From: Acanthaster planci
Taxonomy: Eukaryota > Echinodermata > Asteroidea > Valvatida > Acanthasteridae
Assembly: GCF_001949145.1 (NCBI RefSeq)
Contig: NW_019091514.1
Coordinates: forward strand, 37,987 to 101,986
Direction of reading: 5' to 3'
Length of the DNA stretch: 64,000 bases
Position numbers and translations under genes: made by a program. The notes beneath the pieces were generated by a model. It was given only the letters and a program-made list of their open reading frames with translations. It was not told the origin of the DNA and did no database searches. This document shows positions 12,524-24,400 of the stretch, in pieces. Position 1 is the stretch's first letter. Each line of letters begins with the position of its first letter.

Positions 12524-13564
12524 GTGAGTGCCATCCGACTTGTTCAGATACTGAGATAATTTATCTTTGTAAGGCGACTTATAAAGCGTATTTAGTCGAT
12601 TTAACGAGATAAAAGATGTAGTTAAGTTGACTTCCTAAGTATAATAAGTCGACATCACGAGATATTTTATGACATCAAGGCTGCTTCCAGGGTTCCCTAT
12701 ATCGACTTGGCAAGATAATTTACGTTATTAAGTCGACTTCCTAATTCAAGTAAGTTGACTTGGTGAGATAATTTATGTCATCAAGTCTACTTTCAGAACT
12801 CGGTTTGTGGTCTCAGAGAGATGATTTTGTTGTCAAGTCTACTTACGGATTTTGGTTGTGTCAAGTTGGCGAGATAAGTTAAATACTCAAGTCGAATTCC
12901 TAATTCTAGTAAGTCGACTTGGCGAGAAAATACGCTGCGGGTCACGTTCACTTGTGAGTAGTCAGTTCATGCCTGCATGTTGTACACTTGATGACATGGA
13001 TTATCTCGCCAGGTTGACTTACTAGAATTATGAAGTCAACTTGCAACATTATTTATATCGCCAAGTCCTCACAGTGAATTTTAGAAGCAGACTTGATGAC
13101 ATAAATTATCTCGCCAAGTCGACTTATTAGAACTAGGAAGTCGACTCACTGACATAGATTATCTTTTCAAGTCGACCTACCAGAATTAGGAAGTTGGATT
13201 GACTATATAAATTTTCTTGCCAAGTCGTCTTCCCACAATTGTAAAGTCTACTTGCCAACATAAATTATCTCGCCGAGTTGACATCGCAAATTCCAAAAGC
13301 AGACTTGATGACATAAGTTATCTCGCCAAGTCGTCTCACCAAATAGGGGAGTCAACTTAACTACATAAATTATCTCGCCAAGTCGATATAAGGAACTCTG
13401 GAATCAGGCTTGATGCCATGAAATATCTCGCGATGTCGACTTACTATAGTTAGGAAGTCGACTTGACTACATAATTTATCTCGTTAAATCGACTAAATAC
13501 GCTTGATAAGCCGACTTACTAAGATAAATTATCTCGGTATCTGAACAAGTCGGATGGCACTCAC
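12524..13564. mobile_element. 1.04-kb foldback element made of short AAGTCGACTT-type repeats
   Basis: The ends are inverted: GTGAGTGCCATCCGACTTG at 12524 and its reverse complement ending at 13564. Inside, units of about 35-45 bp containing AAGTCGACTT, GGCGAGATAATTTATGTC and CTAATTCTAG recur many times. They run one way in the left half and inverted in the right half, around an unrelated centre at about 12940-13000. No ORF is present, and I found no clear target-site duplication. Confidence 0.85.
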
Positions 13565-13974
13565 AGAGCGCCGTAGAAAACAGAGACAAACTACAGAAGT
13601 TTCCAAAACTATTTATGCTCAATGTGAGCAAACGACGGTTAGATCGCAACTTGGCATTTAAACTTTAGACAAAGCTGAAAAAAGTTTATGAACTTCCCCC
13701 GATAGAAAAACACCCGTCTGTCAATAGTTACTGATAGAACAAAGTAAAGAACATCTCTACAAATTATCTTTCTGAATGTACAAGCCAAAAACTTATCAGC
13801 ACCAGTAGGCCTAGGAGATCCAGTGGTCCCCCCCCCAGCGCGAAAGCTCAAGTCCTTCATATTATTAAGGTGTTTGTTTTTTTACTATGTCCCACTTGTA
13901 TGATCCGATCTCAAGTCCATCTGCTTCTCTCTCATTTAATCACAAAATTTAAAACAAAAGGTCACTGGAAAAAT

Positions 13975-14227
13975 GACGGCGTATCCAGCGGGGAGGGGAA
14001 ACTGGGGTACTTTGCCCCCCCCACCACCACCACCCACTACCACCCACGGATTTTTTTAAACAATTTACATCATAAAAAAGAAACACGAAATAAAAGCGAG
14101 GATGTTGGGACCACGAGCAAGGCTTTCGATATTTTTTTTTCTCCCAACCATAATGTTGAATGAGCCCAAAGCCACATTTGCCTTTGAATTCCCCCCCCCC
14201 CGACGCTTAAAGCTGGATACGCCGCTG
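13975..14227. mobile_element. Small MITE with GGCGTATCCAGC terminal inverted repeats
   Basis: The left end GACGGCGTATCCAGCGGGG and right end GCTGGATACGCCGCTG are inverted copies. The interior has two C-rich tracts, including a CCACCA run at 14016-14040. It looks like a non-autonomous DNA transposon, superfamily not determined. Confidence 0.7.
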
Positions 14228-15352
14228 AAATATGATAAATGTAATCGGTTACTTGTTTATTGCATTTATGGTAATTTACGGTCAGCACATATATTTTTTG
14301 TAATACCTGACATTCGTTGAGATGGGAGGTTTCCCAGTTGTTTACTAATGTTATGATGTAGTAAATAGGATCAAAAATGATACCGTAAACGCCAACATTT
14401 CTAATTTCATATATTGACAGATTACACGTACCAGAAAGCATTAAAAATTCAGTTTTCCATTGACCTTTCCCCGGCCTCAAAGCCTCTTTCCCTAAACTTC
14501 AGCCCCTACCCTATCGACCTGCTTTTCCCGTTCCCTAACGGCTATGCACCCTTGGAGCCCTAGTAGGCCCGATCCCCACAGAATAATCACCTGTTATAAA
14601 TTGAAAAGAGTGCCCTCTATTCCGCCTCGTCCAGCAGATACCAAAACGCCAATGCTCTGGTTCAGAAAAAAATTTCCCAAAGATGCCACTGTGCTCGAAA
14701 AAAGAGTTTCTACCTAACCTTATGCAAAATTCTTACACAACAGGTAGGCATGGGGTTTTTCGTTTTTGATCTCTTAAATCCCAAATAATCCATAGTGACC
14801 AATGTAGATGCAATGCAAATTGATTGAAAATGGTCGCAAAAGACATAAGTAAATCCAGCAGCATTCATAAGGATATTTCAAGGATCAAGTCATTTTTCCT
14901 GGACCGATGCTTCCATTCTAGGTAGGCTTAGGCGTGTAATTCATAAAAATCGACTGCGACAGACTTGGCAACATCATCATTGACTCAGACAGGTTGGAAT
15001 GTTCCACGTTGACAATGTCAATTGATCAGCTGTTCCACGGTTCAGCAATCTTTTCCCCAAATGGCTCCGGAGAGACAATTGATCAATCTATTTATGGAAC
15101 GGTTTTGTCGAAAAATTGTATCGGGTACCGGAGGCCCAGTTCCATGTTGCTTATGTAAGTGTAAAGTACATGGTCTGTGGTGCATTGTGAAAAACATAAA
15201 AATTCCTAACGGTACCTCTTGAGAAAATCTGAACGTTTCTGTGGGAGTGTGTGCTAACAATTTTAGGTAAAGGAGTTTCAAACACTTTTTGAAATGAAAA
15301 ATGTAAAATTATACTAAAATCGCTGGATTGGAGACTGTCAGGGTTAATGATC

Positions 15353-15356
<4 letters not shown>

Positions 15357-15412
<56 letters not shown>
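15357..15412. repeat. (TC)n microsatellite
   Basis: About 28 uninterrupted TC dinucleotides. They produce spurious Leu/Ser and Arg/Glu open frames on both strands. Confidence 0.98.
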
Positions 15413-15414
<2 letters not shown>

Positions 15415-18400
15415 GTCCTCCCCCCTCCCCACTTTTTCACCTGTCTGTATAAAGCAGTTGTCTTATTTTGTCTGCATAATACAGCTTTTGAGTGTAATAA
15501 TCTTGTTAATTGTCGAATATTGGAATTTTATCAACAAAACACTTGGATTTTTATTACCCAAACTAGATCCTTTAAAAAAAAAGCATTCTGCAAAAGTGAG
15601 AGCAATTTTAACATTTGTGCAGGCGTACGTTTTACTCAAGACTTATCAGCCTGATCTTATTCGGCGTCAGTGTTTTGTGACCCTCCTTCCAATTTCTCCT
15701 TTTATTTGGCTCGTCTTTCAGCTGTCTTGTTTGTACTCTTTTAGCTTCTGCTAATCCCCTTGATACTTAACGGCTGGTTGACTCCCTTGTTTGCTCCTGG
15801 TACTTGGAAGGTTACGTTAGAGGGCCATCGATTCGATCCTGTCAACGAAGCGAAGCGGGCACTTCATACTGTGACAGCAGAGCCCGAAGTTGGTCCCTCA
15901 GTCTGTTTTGAAACTGTCTCTTCGTTACCGCGGCAGTGGAGCATTTTTATCTGCTAATACTTTACTTTGCGTACAGGAAAAGTAGGTAAGGGTCGCTTAC
16001 TTTTGTATGTCTTTCTAAAGCTATAGTAAATATGAACAGATGGCGCAGGGGGCTGATAAAGTTTGGTTCAGTCTCTTCAAGTGATTGAGATTTTCAGTTC
16101 TGTCGTTTTGTTGAGCAGGAAACACAGACGGTTATTGTAGAGTGTATTAGTATCAGTAAACACGCTAGAAATAAAGCTAAATAATAGCTGCTGATTTTTC
16201 TTTGATTTGGGGGGCAGAAATCAATGCTGTGGCAGAAATTCTAGCAGAATTCCGTGATTTTTTCTTAATATCCAGTGACCATTTTCTGAATCAACAGTAC
16301 AACACGACATAGTGATTGCCTTTTGAAAATCACTACTCAATATACGAATATTTTGTCTTTCATATATTGAAAGCTGTAGTAGGCAAGTTCTTTGGAATCA
16401 CCGTCTTTTTCACAGTGAGGCATACACATTAAACACTTCTTCCCCTTGGTGTTAATGTCACTACAATTTTGATTTCTGTTATAGGTTGTACTGGTACAAA
16501 TTCACTTTGTATATAATGCATGTTAGTGTTGTGTTTTAAAATTAGAACATAAATAAGAGGTCGGTATATTGCAGGATGATTTGTGATTTTGCGGCACAGC
16601 AACTTGTCAACTTTTGACCCATAGGATAGACTTTCAGCCCGGGTGGTCGGGGCTTGGCTAGACATGTTCTGGTTGATTTCCCCCAGCCTGTCGGCGTGCA
16701 GGGGGAAGACATCTAGGAATCTGGGTCAGAATGTTGATGGAAACTGAATTTTTTCCACAAGGTTCCTTGAGATGCAGCTATACATGTATTTATTTTGAAG
16801 GTGATTTGGGGAGTGCAAGACATAAAAAGGAAAATTGTGTTGAGATAAACATTGTGAGGAAGTCAGGGAAAAACAAAAACTTAGTTTTAATGAATTTCTT
16901 GAGAGGTTCTCTCAAACGTTGTTGTTCAGTGTTGCTATTTTACTTAGTATTTGTCATGGTTCTTTGAACAAATCGTCGTCCCTTTGATTACTTTTTGGAT
17001 GTGAAGAAGAGAATGCTTGTTGTGAACAAAGTTAATGTTGTTATAAATCCTGTAGTCTGTTTCATTTTTACCAGGTAGATTAAAAATATCCGGTAATAAC
17101 CTCAGGCCAATATCACCAGAAATATTTTAGTAGGAAAATTGGGTTCCAGCCCAAATCGTAGGCAATTTATTTGCTTGTGTCTTGCTCTCGCCTCATTTTT
17201 GCTGAGAACCAAATCTTTGCTGAACAAGGCCTTCTGCTTACTACTGTATGAGTTCTTTGAGCCATGGTTACCACCAACTTAGCATGCATTGGGCAGGTAG
17301 TTAAGATGGCCAATGATTCTAACTCCCAAAAAGTCCATTTAGGGAAAAATGGAATTATTCTAAAGAGTTTGAAAGTGTGACTAAATGATAAGTTAAAGCC
17401 ATCTTTATTTATGATGCTCACATAAGATAGTTCAATGAGGTTGTACATTGTACGTAACGAGGGATTCACTTAGTGCCTAAGTTTTAGTCCATTTTAAATT
17501 TTCTCCATGAATACCTGTGTTAAGATGTGAAATTAATTTCCAGTTTCTTTCATTTCATTAGGTACAGAAATTTCTGTGTTTCTAAATTGATACTGACATT
17601 TCCATACTCTTCCCTAAGATGTGAACTAAAAGGATTCACTGTCACTTTTTGGGCATAATTAGGAGTTAGGCATCACTAATCATATATGGCATTTTCCAGC
17701 CATTTGCCCTATTCGAAGTAGTCACCAGCACTTAAACAACAAAGTGGGGATTCGTTTTGCATGGTTGCTACGGAATGCCGGAGAAAAATTGAAAAGTATG
17801 ACTGTCTTGATTTATTATCTGGAATGCGAAAAGGCTGCAGGCTATTTTCCACATCACTGAAGAAGGTCTTTGAAAGAATCTTGCAAGAGGGAATATTGAG
17901 CAGGAAAGACAAGTTTGTCCAAAATACTTACTTGTAAATAGAATTTAGAAAATACTGTTTTCAGTCAGTGTGGGATTTGTATTCAAATCAACAAAAGGTA
18001 AACAAGAAAATGAGACCAAAAATGAAGGTTGATCAAAAATTGCTGAGACATTTTATGTGTTATTTCAAACGAGGTTGTGGTATTCATGTTCCCCTAGACA
18101 TGAAGCCCATAGCTGATAACTTTTCACAAAATGAAATGATTAAAAACACACCGATGCAATGATCAGGAGAACCTGTCTCATTTCAAGTTGATTCCCCCAT
18201 GGTAATTTTTGGAAGCAAGCATTTGAACCCTTCATGTTTTGTAGTATCAAAGATCAGTGAATATAACGGTTGACTGAATGTGGTTAACCATGAGGTATGT
18301 GAAAACACAGACAGAATGAAAAAGCTTGCCAAAGCCATTCCAACTACCCAGTTGTTTCATGTGTAAGTTTTGGCAGGGGAACATTGAGTCTGCAGTACCA

Positions 18401-18491
18401 TCTGCTCTTGATGCATCACACAAGTGAAAACTAGTACTGTGGGTCAGATGGCTGTGTGAGAAACATTGTGGTTTTGGATGTTGCAATCAAC

Positions 18492-21400
18492 ATGGATCTT
18501 AAGAAAGGTAAGGCCTTATGCGCTGATTCACTCTATAGCTGTCTGTAAGTCTGAAAAAAAAGCATGACTCTAGGTCTGTGCCATTACAAAAATGATGTGG
18601 GTTGATTAACTTCCGCATCGTGGGTGACATACACATGTACACTTCAGAAAGCATGAGTTTTACTACAGTAATAGCGACAGGTGCATGTATGTATGTGTAT
18701 TCTCTTAGTAACTGGCAGGGGATTTGTTCGGAGGTAAGTCTTAAATCTGCAAAATTTGGGTTTTTATTTTAATAAAACTCAAACGGGAAACATTCTGTGA
18801 TATAAAAATAGTGTTTCTCAGCTAAAAAGCACAGTTACTGTGTCCAGACACAGCTAACATACACTTAAACATAATGATTAAAATAATAACAAATTTCTCT
18901 TCATAGGATTTTATTTATACCTTTATGGGTCCTTTGACAGTTCTTATATTAACCAAGGTTTTATTTGTTCTATAGGAGCAGAATATAAAGGGGAGTTTGG
19001 GGAACAAATGTCTCAGGTAAGTTGAAAACTTAAGCTTGTTTCATGAAACCTATAAGTACTTACAGTTATATTTTAAACAAAATTGTAAAAAATTCTGATA
19101 ATGGAGGCATTTTTCGATCTTCCCTGACCAAGGGAATATTGCCATTGATTTGTGTTTATGACCTTGTAATTTTGATTTCAGTGACCAATCCTTTTTAAGG
19201 CCTGAAATTCTAATATCTTGGTGGAGAGTTGAATCAAAAATACATTCAGACATTTACATGTACCTTGAGATACATGTACTTTTCATTAATTTTAACAGAA
19301 TAAGGGTTGGGTGTGAAATTTCCTTGCCTTCAATACTTGATCAGTGATGGATAGTGACAGACGAAACCTATAGAATTGCCACCCTCTATATAAGCCACTA
19401 GCTCACCACCCTGGGGTGTTAAGTTAGGTCCCACAAGACCCATCAATGACTCTCTCTGCTTAATGACCTGTTATCCCAACAAAGCTCCATTTTGGGGGTT
19501 AGGCAAGTCACAGTGGATGGGATAGGAGGATGGCTTGTGTGCCCTTCAAAATGGGGTCTTTGTAAGTCTTCCTAAAGAGTGAGGGCGGTTGGGATTGTTT
19601 GCTTCTGGTCTTAAGCCATGTCTATTTGCGCTGTCATTGTCAATTGGATGTGCACATATTCAGTGGATTCAATGAATAACAAGCTTAGCCCCGTTAGCAG
19701 AGTTTGCTCCTGGGTCAAGCAGTGAATTTTCTTTTACTCTGAATGTTCTGCATTCCTCATCTTCTTGAGTAACAGGAGTTGAGTTGTTGGCATGTCATGT
19801 ACATTGTTTGCATTGGGAGTAAAGGCTTGGCAAATAATGGAGGAGAAATTTAAGTGGAAGTGAATTGTAAATTGTCTTCAGATTTTTGTTGTTGAAGTCA
19901 GGAGAACTTAATAAACTACAATTTTTATCTTCGAAGTTTCGATTTGTGAAAGACAAAGATATAAATCAAAGACACATTTCAAAGCTCAAGGTTCAGTATA
20001 AATTATTTTCCACGAAACAAAATCATCTGAGAGGCTCCCCGAAATCTGAGAAAAGATCAAACAACTCAAGCCCAAATTCGTTAATGTAAACCCTCCTATG
20101 TGCCCTTCGAATTCCACCAATACATTTTGTTCGTCTTGTGACATTGTAGTGTCCTGGATAGTTCTCCCTGTCAGGCTGGCGTTCTGTTGAGAAGGTTTCT
20201 GTTATCAGAATTGGGACAGAGCCTCCATATTTTTATTTTTAAAATTGGGTTCCTAGTAATAACTGGTGTACAGCATGTGTGAGGTCTCCAACTGCAGAAG
20301 GAGCACATAAAAAAGGTGGTATCACCAAGAAATTTCATTCATTCTAGAGCTTTTTTTACGTCTTTATAACAATGTCAGCCCTTTTTATGTGATTACACAG
20401 TATTCCTTTTTTTGAGGGGGATACGCGCTATAAAGTGTTGATGCACAGTGCTTTTTTGTGGGGATTTTTGCTTATTAATTGTTTTTCTTGTTATCAAGAG
20501 AGACATTTGTTTGTTTTGTACCAGACAAGCCGAGGTTTGTCTTTCTAAACCCACCCCAGATTGAAAGGGGGAGGAGCAATGTTTTTGTAACAAAGTAAAT
20601 CGAAGAGGTCTGCATTTGAAAGACAAGTAGGAAAAAACTTACAGTGATAGCTATTTAAATGTCAAGCAACTGCAGCTTTGCTCTCTAACCGAGGGCCCAA
20701 GGAATGTTGGGATAGCTGAGGAGGCTTTTGATATTTTGAGCATCAAAAGCTAAATACGCCACTCTTCCTAACTTTGTCAAATCATAGCTGTGTAAACATT
20801 TGATTTCTGTATGCCTCGCAGTGAATTGTTAAGAATAATGGTGTGGCATATTTACTTCCAGCTCCAGAACTTGGTAGACCAGATGAAGGAAGGTTTCATT
20901 CAGGCTATGGAGGAGCTGTCCCGTGTCCAAGATGGTGACCGACTCCTCCAACAGGAAGTGAAAGACCACAAACAGGAGACAGACAAGAAGGTTGAGGAAC
21001 TCACTACATGTGTGCATCAAATTAGGGTAAAAGGAGATGTTATTGTGGGCAAATATGTCATTAAGATGAACACATGTAGGCCTGTGTAATTACGGAAATT
21101 TGATTAAGAGCTAACCCATCATATTGCTTAGGTGCTGCAAATAAATGCAATGATGGAAAGATGGACATATCATGCCCAAACATCATGTATTAGAACCAGT
21201 TTTTATTAGCCTTCACAAAAAATCACAAAAATATTACAGTGGAGCAAAGAAATATAGAGAAGTAACATTTCAACTATTCATTTAGGAACTAACAAGCACT
21301 CATAGAAACTTAACCAACTTGAAGTAGATCTTGAAACACTGTCACAGGGAAGACAGACCTTCACATGTAGATTATTTTAAAGACACTAAAGAACAAAATC

Positions 21401-24400
21401 TATATCTTACAATTGAGCGTGTGTTGTTTATTCTGTTGATGTTTTGAGAATTCTGATGTATAAAAAGGCCATTTGCAGAACGATTTTCTTTTTGGGGGAG
21501 GGGTCAAATCTATTTTGGGGAGTGTAAAACTTGATGATTTTTCATATGTAACCTTTTATGTCTTTTCTTAGGGGAGAAAGTACAGTTTAGGGCTAATCTT
21601 GCTTTCAGAAAGAAGGGAAAATGGTGTTAACCAAACATTGCCTTTATTCCATTTTTGAAAAAAAAGATTCTTACTTTTTTTGGAGGGGTTCGTGGCTTCT
21701 GATAGAGTTCAATATTTTGGGTTGCACTGAACATTGTAAGTGGCCTAAAGCAAGGTGTTTCAGTATATGTGAGGAGTAACAAGTTAAAGATTAAATCAAA
21801 CACACCACTCCTATTTTTTAATCATTGTCTGTTGCAGCAAGTGATTGTATACTGGATAGAGTTATCTCCCTTTGTTTAATCCACTCAATATTTTCCAGGC
21901 GGATCTGAGCTCTGTCCTGAAAGAAGTGCAGAAGAGCAACAAAGAGACCGGTCGACTAGCGGAGCAGTTCGAGAGCTTGAGACGGGAGCATGGACGCATG
22001 CGACGGAAGCTGAAACAAAATGAACGGAATATAGAAAACCAAAGGTACATCTGTGTTTTATTGTCTCTGTGTCATATTCACATAAAATAAATACTGAGAC
22101 TGAAAACCTTATGAAAGCTTTTGAAGTGATTGTGTATAATTCCTACTCTAAATTCACTGGCAGGCAAAAAGAACAAAGGCCAAGCATCTCGCAGTCAACC
22201 AAGTCGGAGGGAGATGCCAACAAGAGCGACACCAACCATAAGACTGCACCTAATGACAATCTCCTTCGTCGTCGCAAGAGCACACCTGCTGCCTACTCCA
22301 ACCTGAAAGGTGCACGGGAATGTAGAAGTGTCCTGCCGTTGGAGGCACAGACACCAATGGCTCCTATGATGCAACCCTTCATTGATTCTCTGCCAGACCC
22401 TGGTGACTTGAACAACAACGGTGAGCAAAGAAGCAAAATGAATCTGTCTTGTGGATTGAGGACAGTATGTTTGTATGGAATTCACGGCCTCGATGCTTTG
22501 CTCAATGTGTCATTTTTTGTTGGCAACAACTTTTTATCCCTTATGCTTGGCCAGCAAGGGGTATGATTGGTAACTTCACAGCTGTTGAAGTAAAGGCAGA
22601 AGGTCTGCTTTCTTTGAGTTCAAGTTTATCTGAAAATTAGCTGTAGAACTGTAACATTGGAACACATTAAAATGATTTCTTAAATCTGTAAGCATAACCA
22701 TCTCGTCACATTTCATGGGAATTTCCTAAATCGAATACAATCCGAAAAATAGATATTTTTCTGCTCAAAATCAATGCAGTCTAGTAGACATTCCCAACTT
22801 GGATATTGTAGGATGTGGTTACATTAGATTTTTGAGAATAAGCTCACTTGAATCACGCGAGAACTGGTGAGGTCGATTCACCTAGCATAATTGACCACAC
22901 TTTTTGCTTTTTGTTCAGATGGGAATACTTCGTTTGACTTACTGGAGGGAGATGACAGTAGGCAGTACACAACGCAGCGTAGTGGAGGTTCATCAAACTC
23001 CAGTGGAAATGACACAAAGGAAAGGGAACAGACGAGCAAGGTGCAGTGGATTGAATGGAATCACATTTAATTGGGACTTGATTCCATCCATTTTCATACT
23101 GTTGCAATTTACATGCACCATGGTATCTAAGAATGTGATTTCAGGCCATTGAGAGCTTGTAAAACATGACAGAATGTACAACGGAAAACAAAGACACAAA
23201 GTATGAAATGTAACTGGGAAATGTTCAAAGCGCATTTCATTTTAAATAGTAACAAAAATTAGTTGATGAAAATGATATCTTGTAATTTATGCGCTCCTTT
23301 GAATGGTATGTTGACTTCCAGTTAGTCATGTTGTTTGGTTTACTTTGACATCTGTTTACAGTTAGGCCTGCAAAATTTGGACGAATTCTGGTGAGAGATA
23401 TTGAATTCAAATTTCCTATTTTTGACTTAGGCATTCAGCCCGGGCAGGAGAGTTTCATTCAGCACTGTAGATCAGACACACAGCTCCAGTGACGATCCTG
23501 AAGGTGAGAACTTCATACTTTGTTGAATTTGACAAAAATTTTTTTATCTAAATTTATGTGTCTTATTTTTTTCCAAGAGGTCTTAACATGGGGACATGAC
23601 ATCATCACCAATATGGATGCATGTTTACAATTGATGTACAGGAGACAGATATTCAGACAGGTTTCTCTCCACATGCCCATAATGTAAATTTTTCACATTC
23701 GTGTAGATTTTACTTCCAAAATCAGGAGTGTACATTTTTGAGAAATACATCTTTGCAATGAAATAAGCTTTGAAAATGCTAACTCGTCAAACTCAGACTC
23801 TCGAACGGCAAGTATCCTTTAAACATCCTCAAAACACTGAATACGTCGTTTCACAATAGTGCGCCACCAAGAGTTTACAACGCGTTGGCCAATCACGATG
23901 CGCAAAATTTGTCGAACCAGTGCGCGTTTGGAAAGGGTTGACAAAATTTCGCGCATTATGATTGGCCAACGCATTGCAAACTCTTGGTGGCGCACTATTG
24001 TGAATCGCCCGTATTCCCCTCAGTGAGCAAGAAGACTTGATAATAATAATGAATTTTTGACGTGCCAGCTTCAGCAACATGCTGTTCGAAGGCGCAGTTT
24101 AATTGTAACATTCTGACTAAAACATGTGTACATAAATACATATAAAATCACTGAAAACAGTACATCAAAACAAGTAAAATTACTAGATTTGCAAAGTCAT
24201 AAAAACACACGTTAAGACAAAGGAAAATTCAAATTAAGAAAAAAAAATTACAAACAAAACAAAACAAAACCACCAGCCGTCCATGTTTTTGTCTGCTGCA
24301 TGATACAGAGCAGACTTATGTCTATAGACATACAAGTACCTAACAGTGCCAGCAAGTATTGATTTGGGGGGTACATGTCACTGTTTGATTGTTCATTTCC

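Larger units (their letters stand above)
10298..18491. other. Intergenic region between the C3-like and ARHGEF33-like genes
   Basis: The C3 3' UTR presumably occupies the first part, but I see no clear AATAAA close to the stop codon. The identifiable contents are the foldback element at 12524-13564, the MITE at 13975-14227 and the TC microsatellite at 15357-15412. The segments 10.3-12.5 kb and 15.5-18.4 kb show only AT-rich unique-looking sequence. Non-coding upstream exons of the RhoGEF could lie here. The open reading frames present have no recognisable family features. Confidence 0.6.

Noticed and set aside
12524-13564. A CRISPR-like array, because of regularly repeated short units
   Set aside because: The units are diverged, inverted between halves and lack unique spacers. 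The surroundings are eukaryotic, so it is a foldback element.
14070-14480. A 136-codon minus-strand ORF
   Set aside because: It runs through a MITE and poly-C tract, with no family features.
15151-15754. Overlapping ORFs of 93-135 codons on both strands
   Set aside because: They are created by the TC microsatellite (poly Leu/Ser and poly Arg/Glu), with no other protein-like content.
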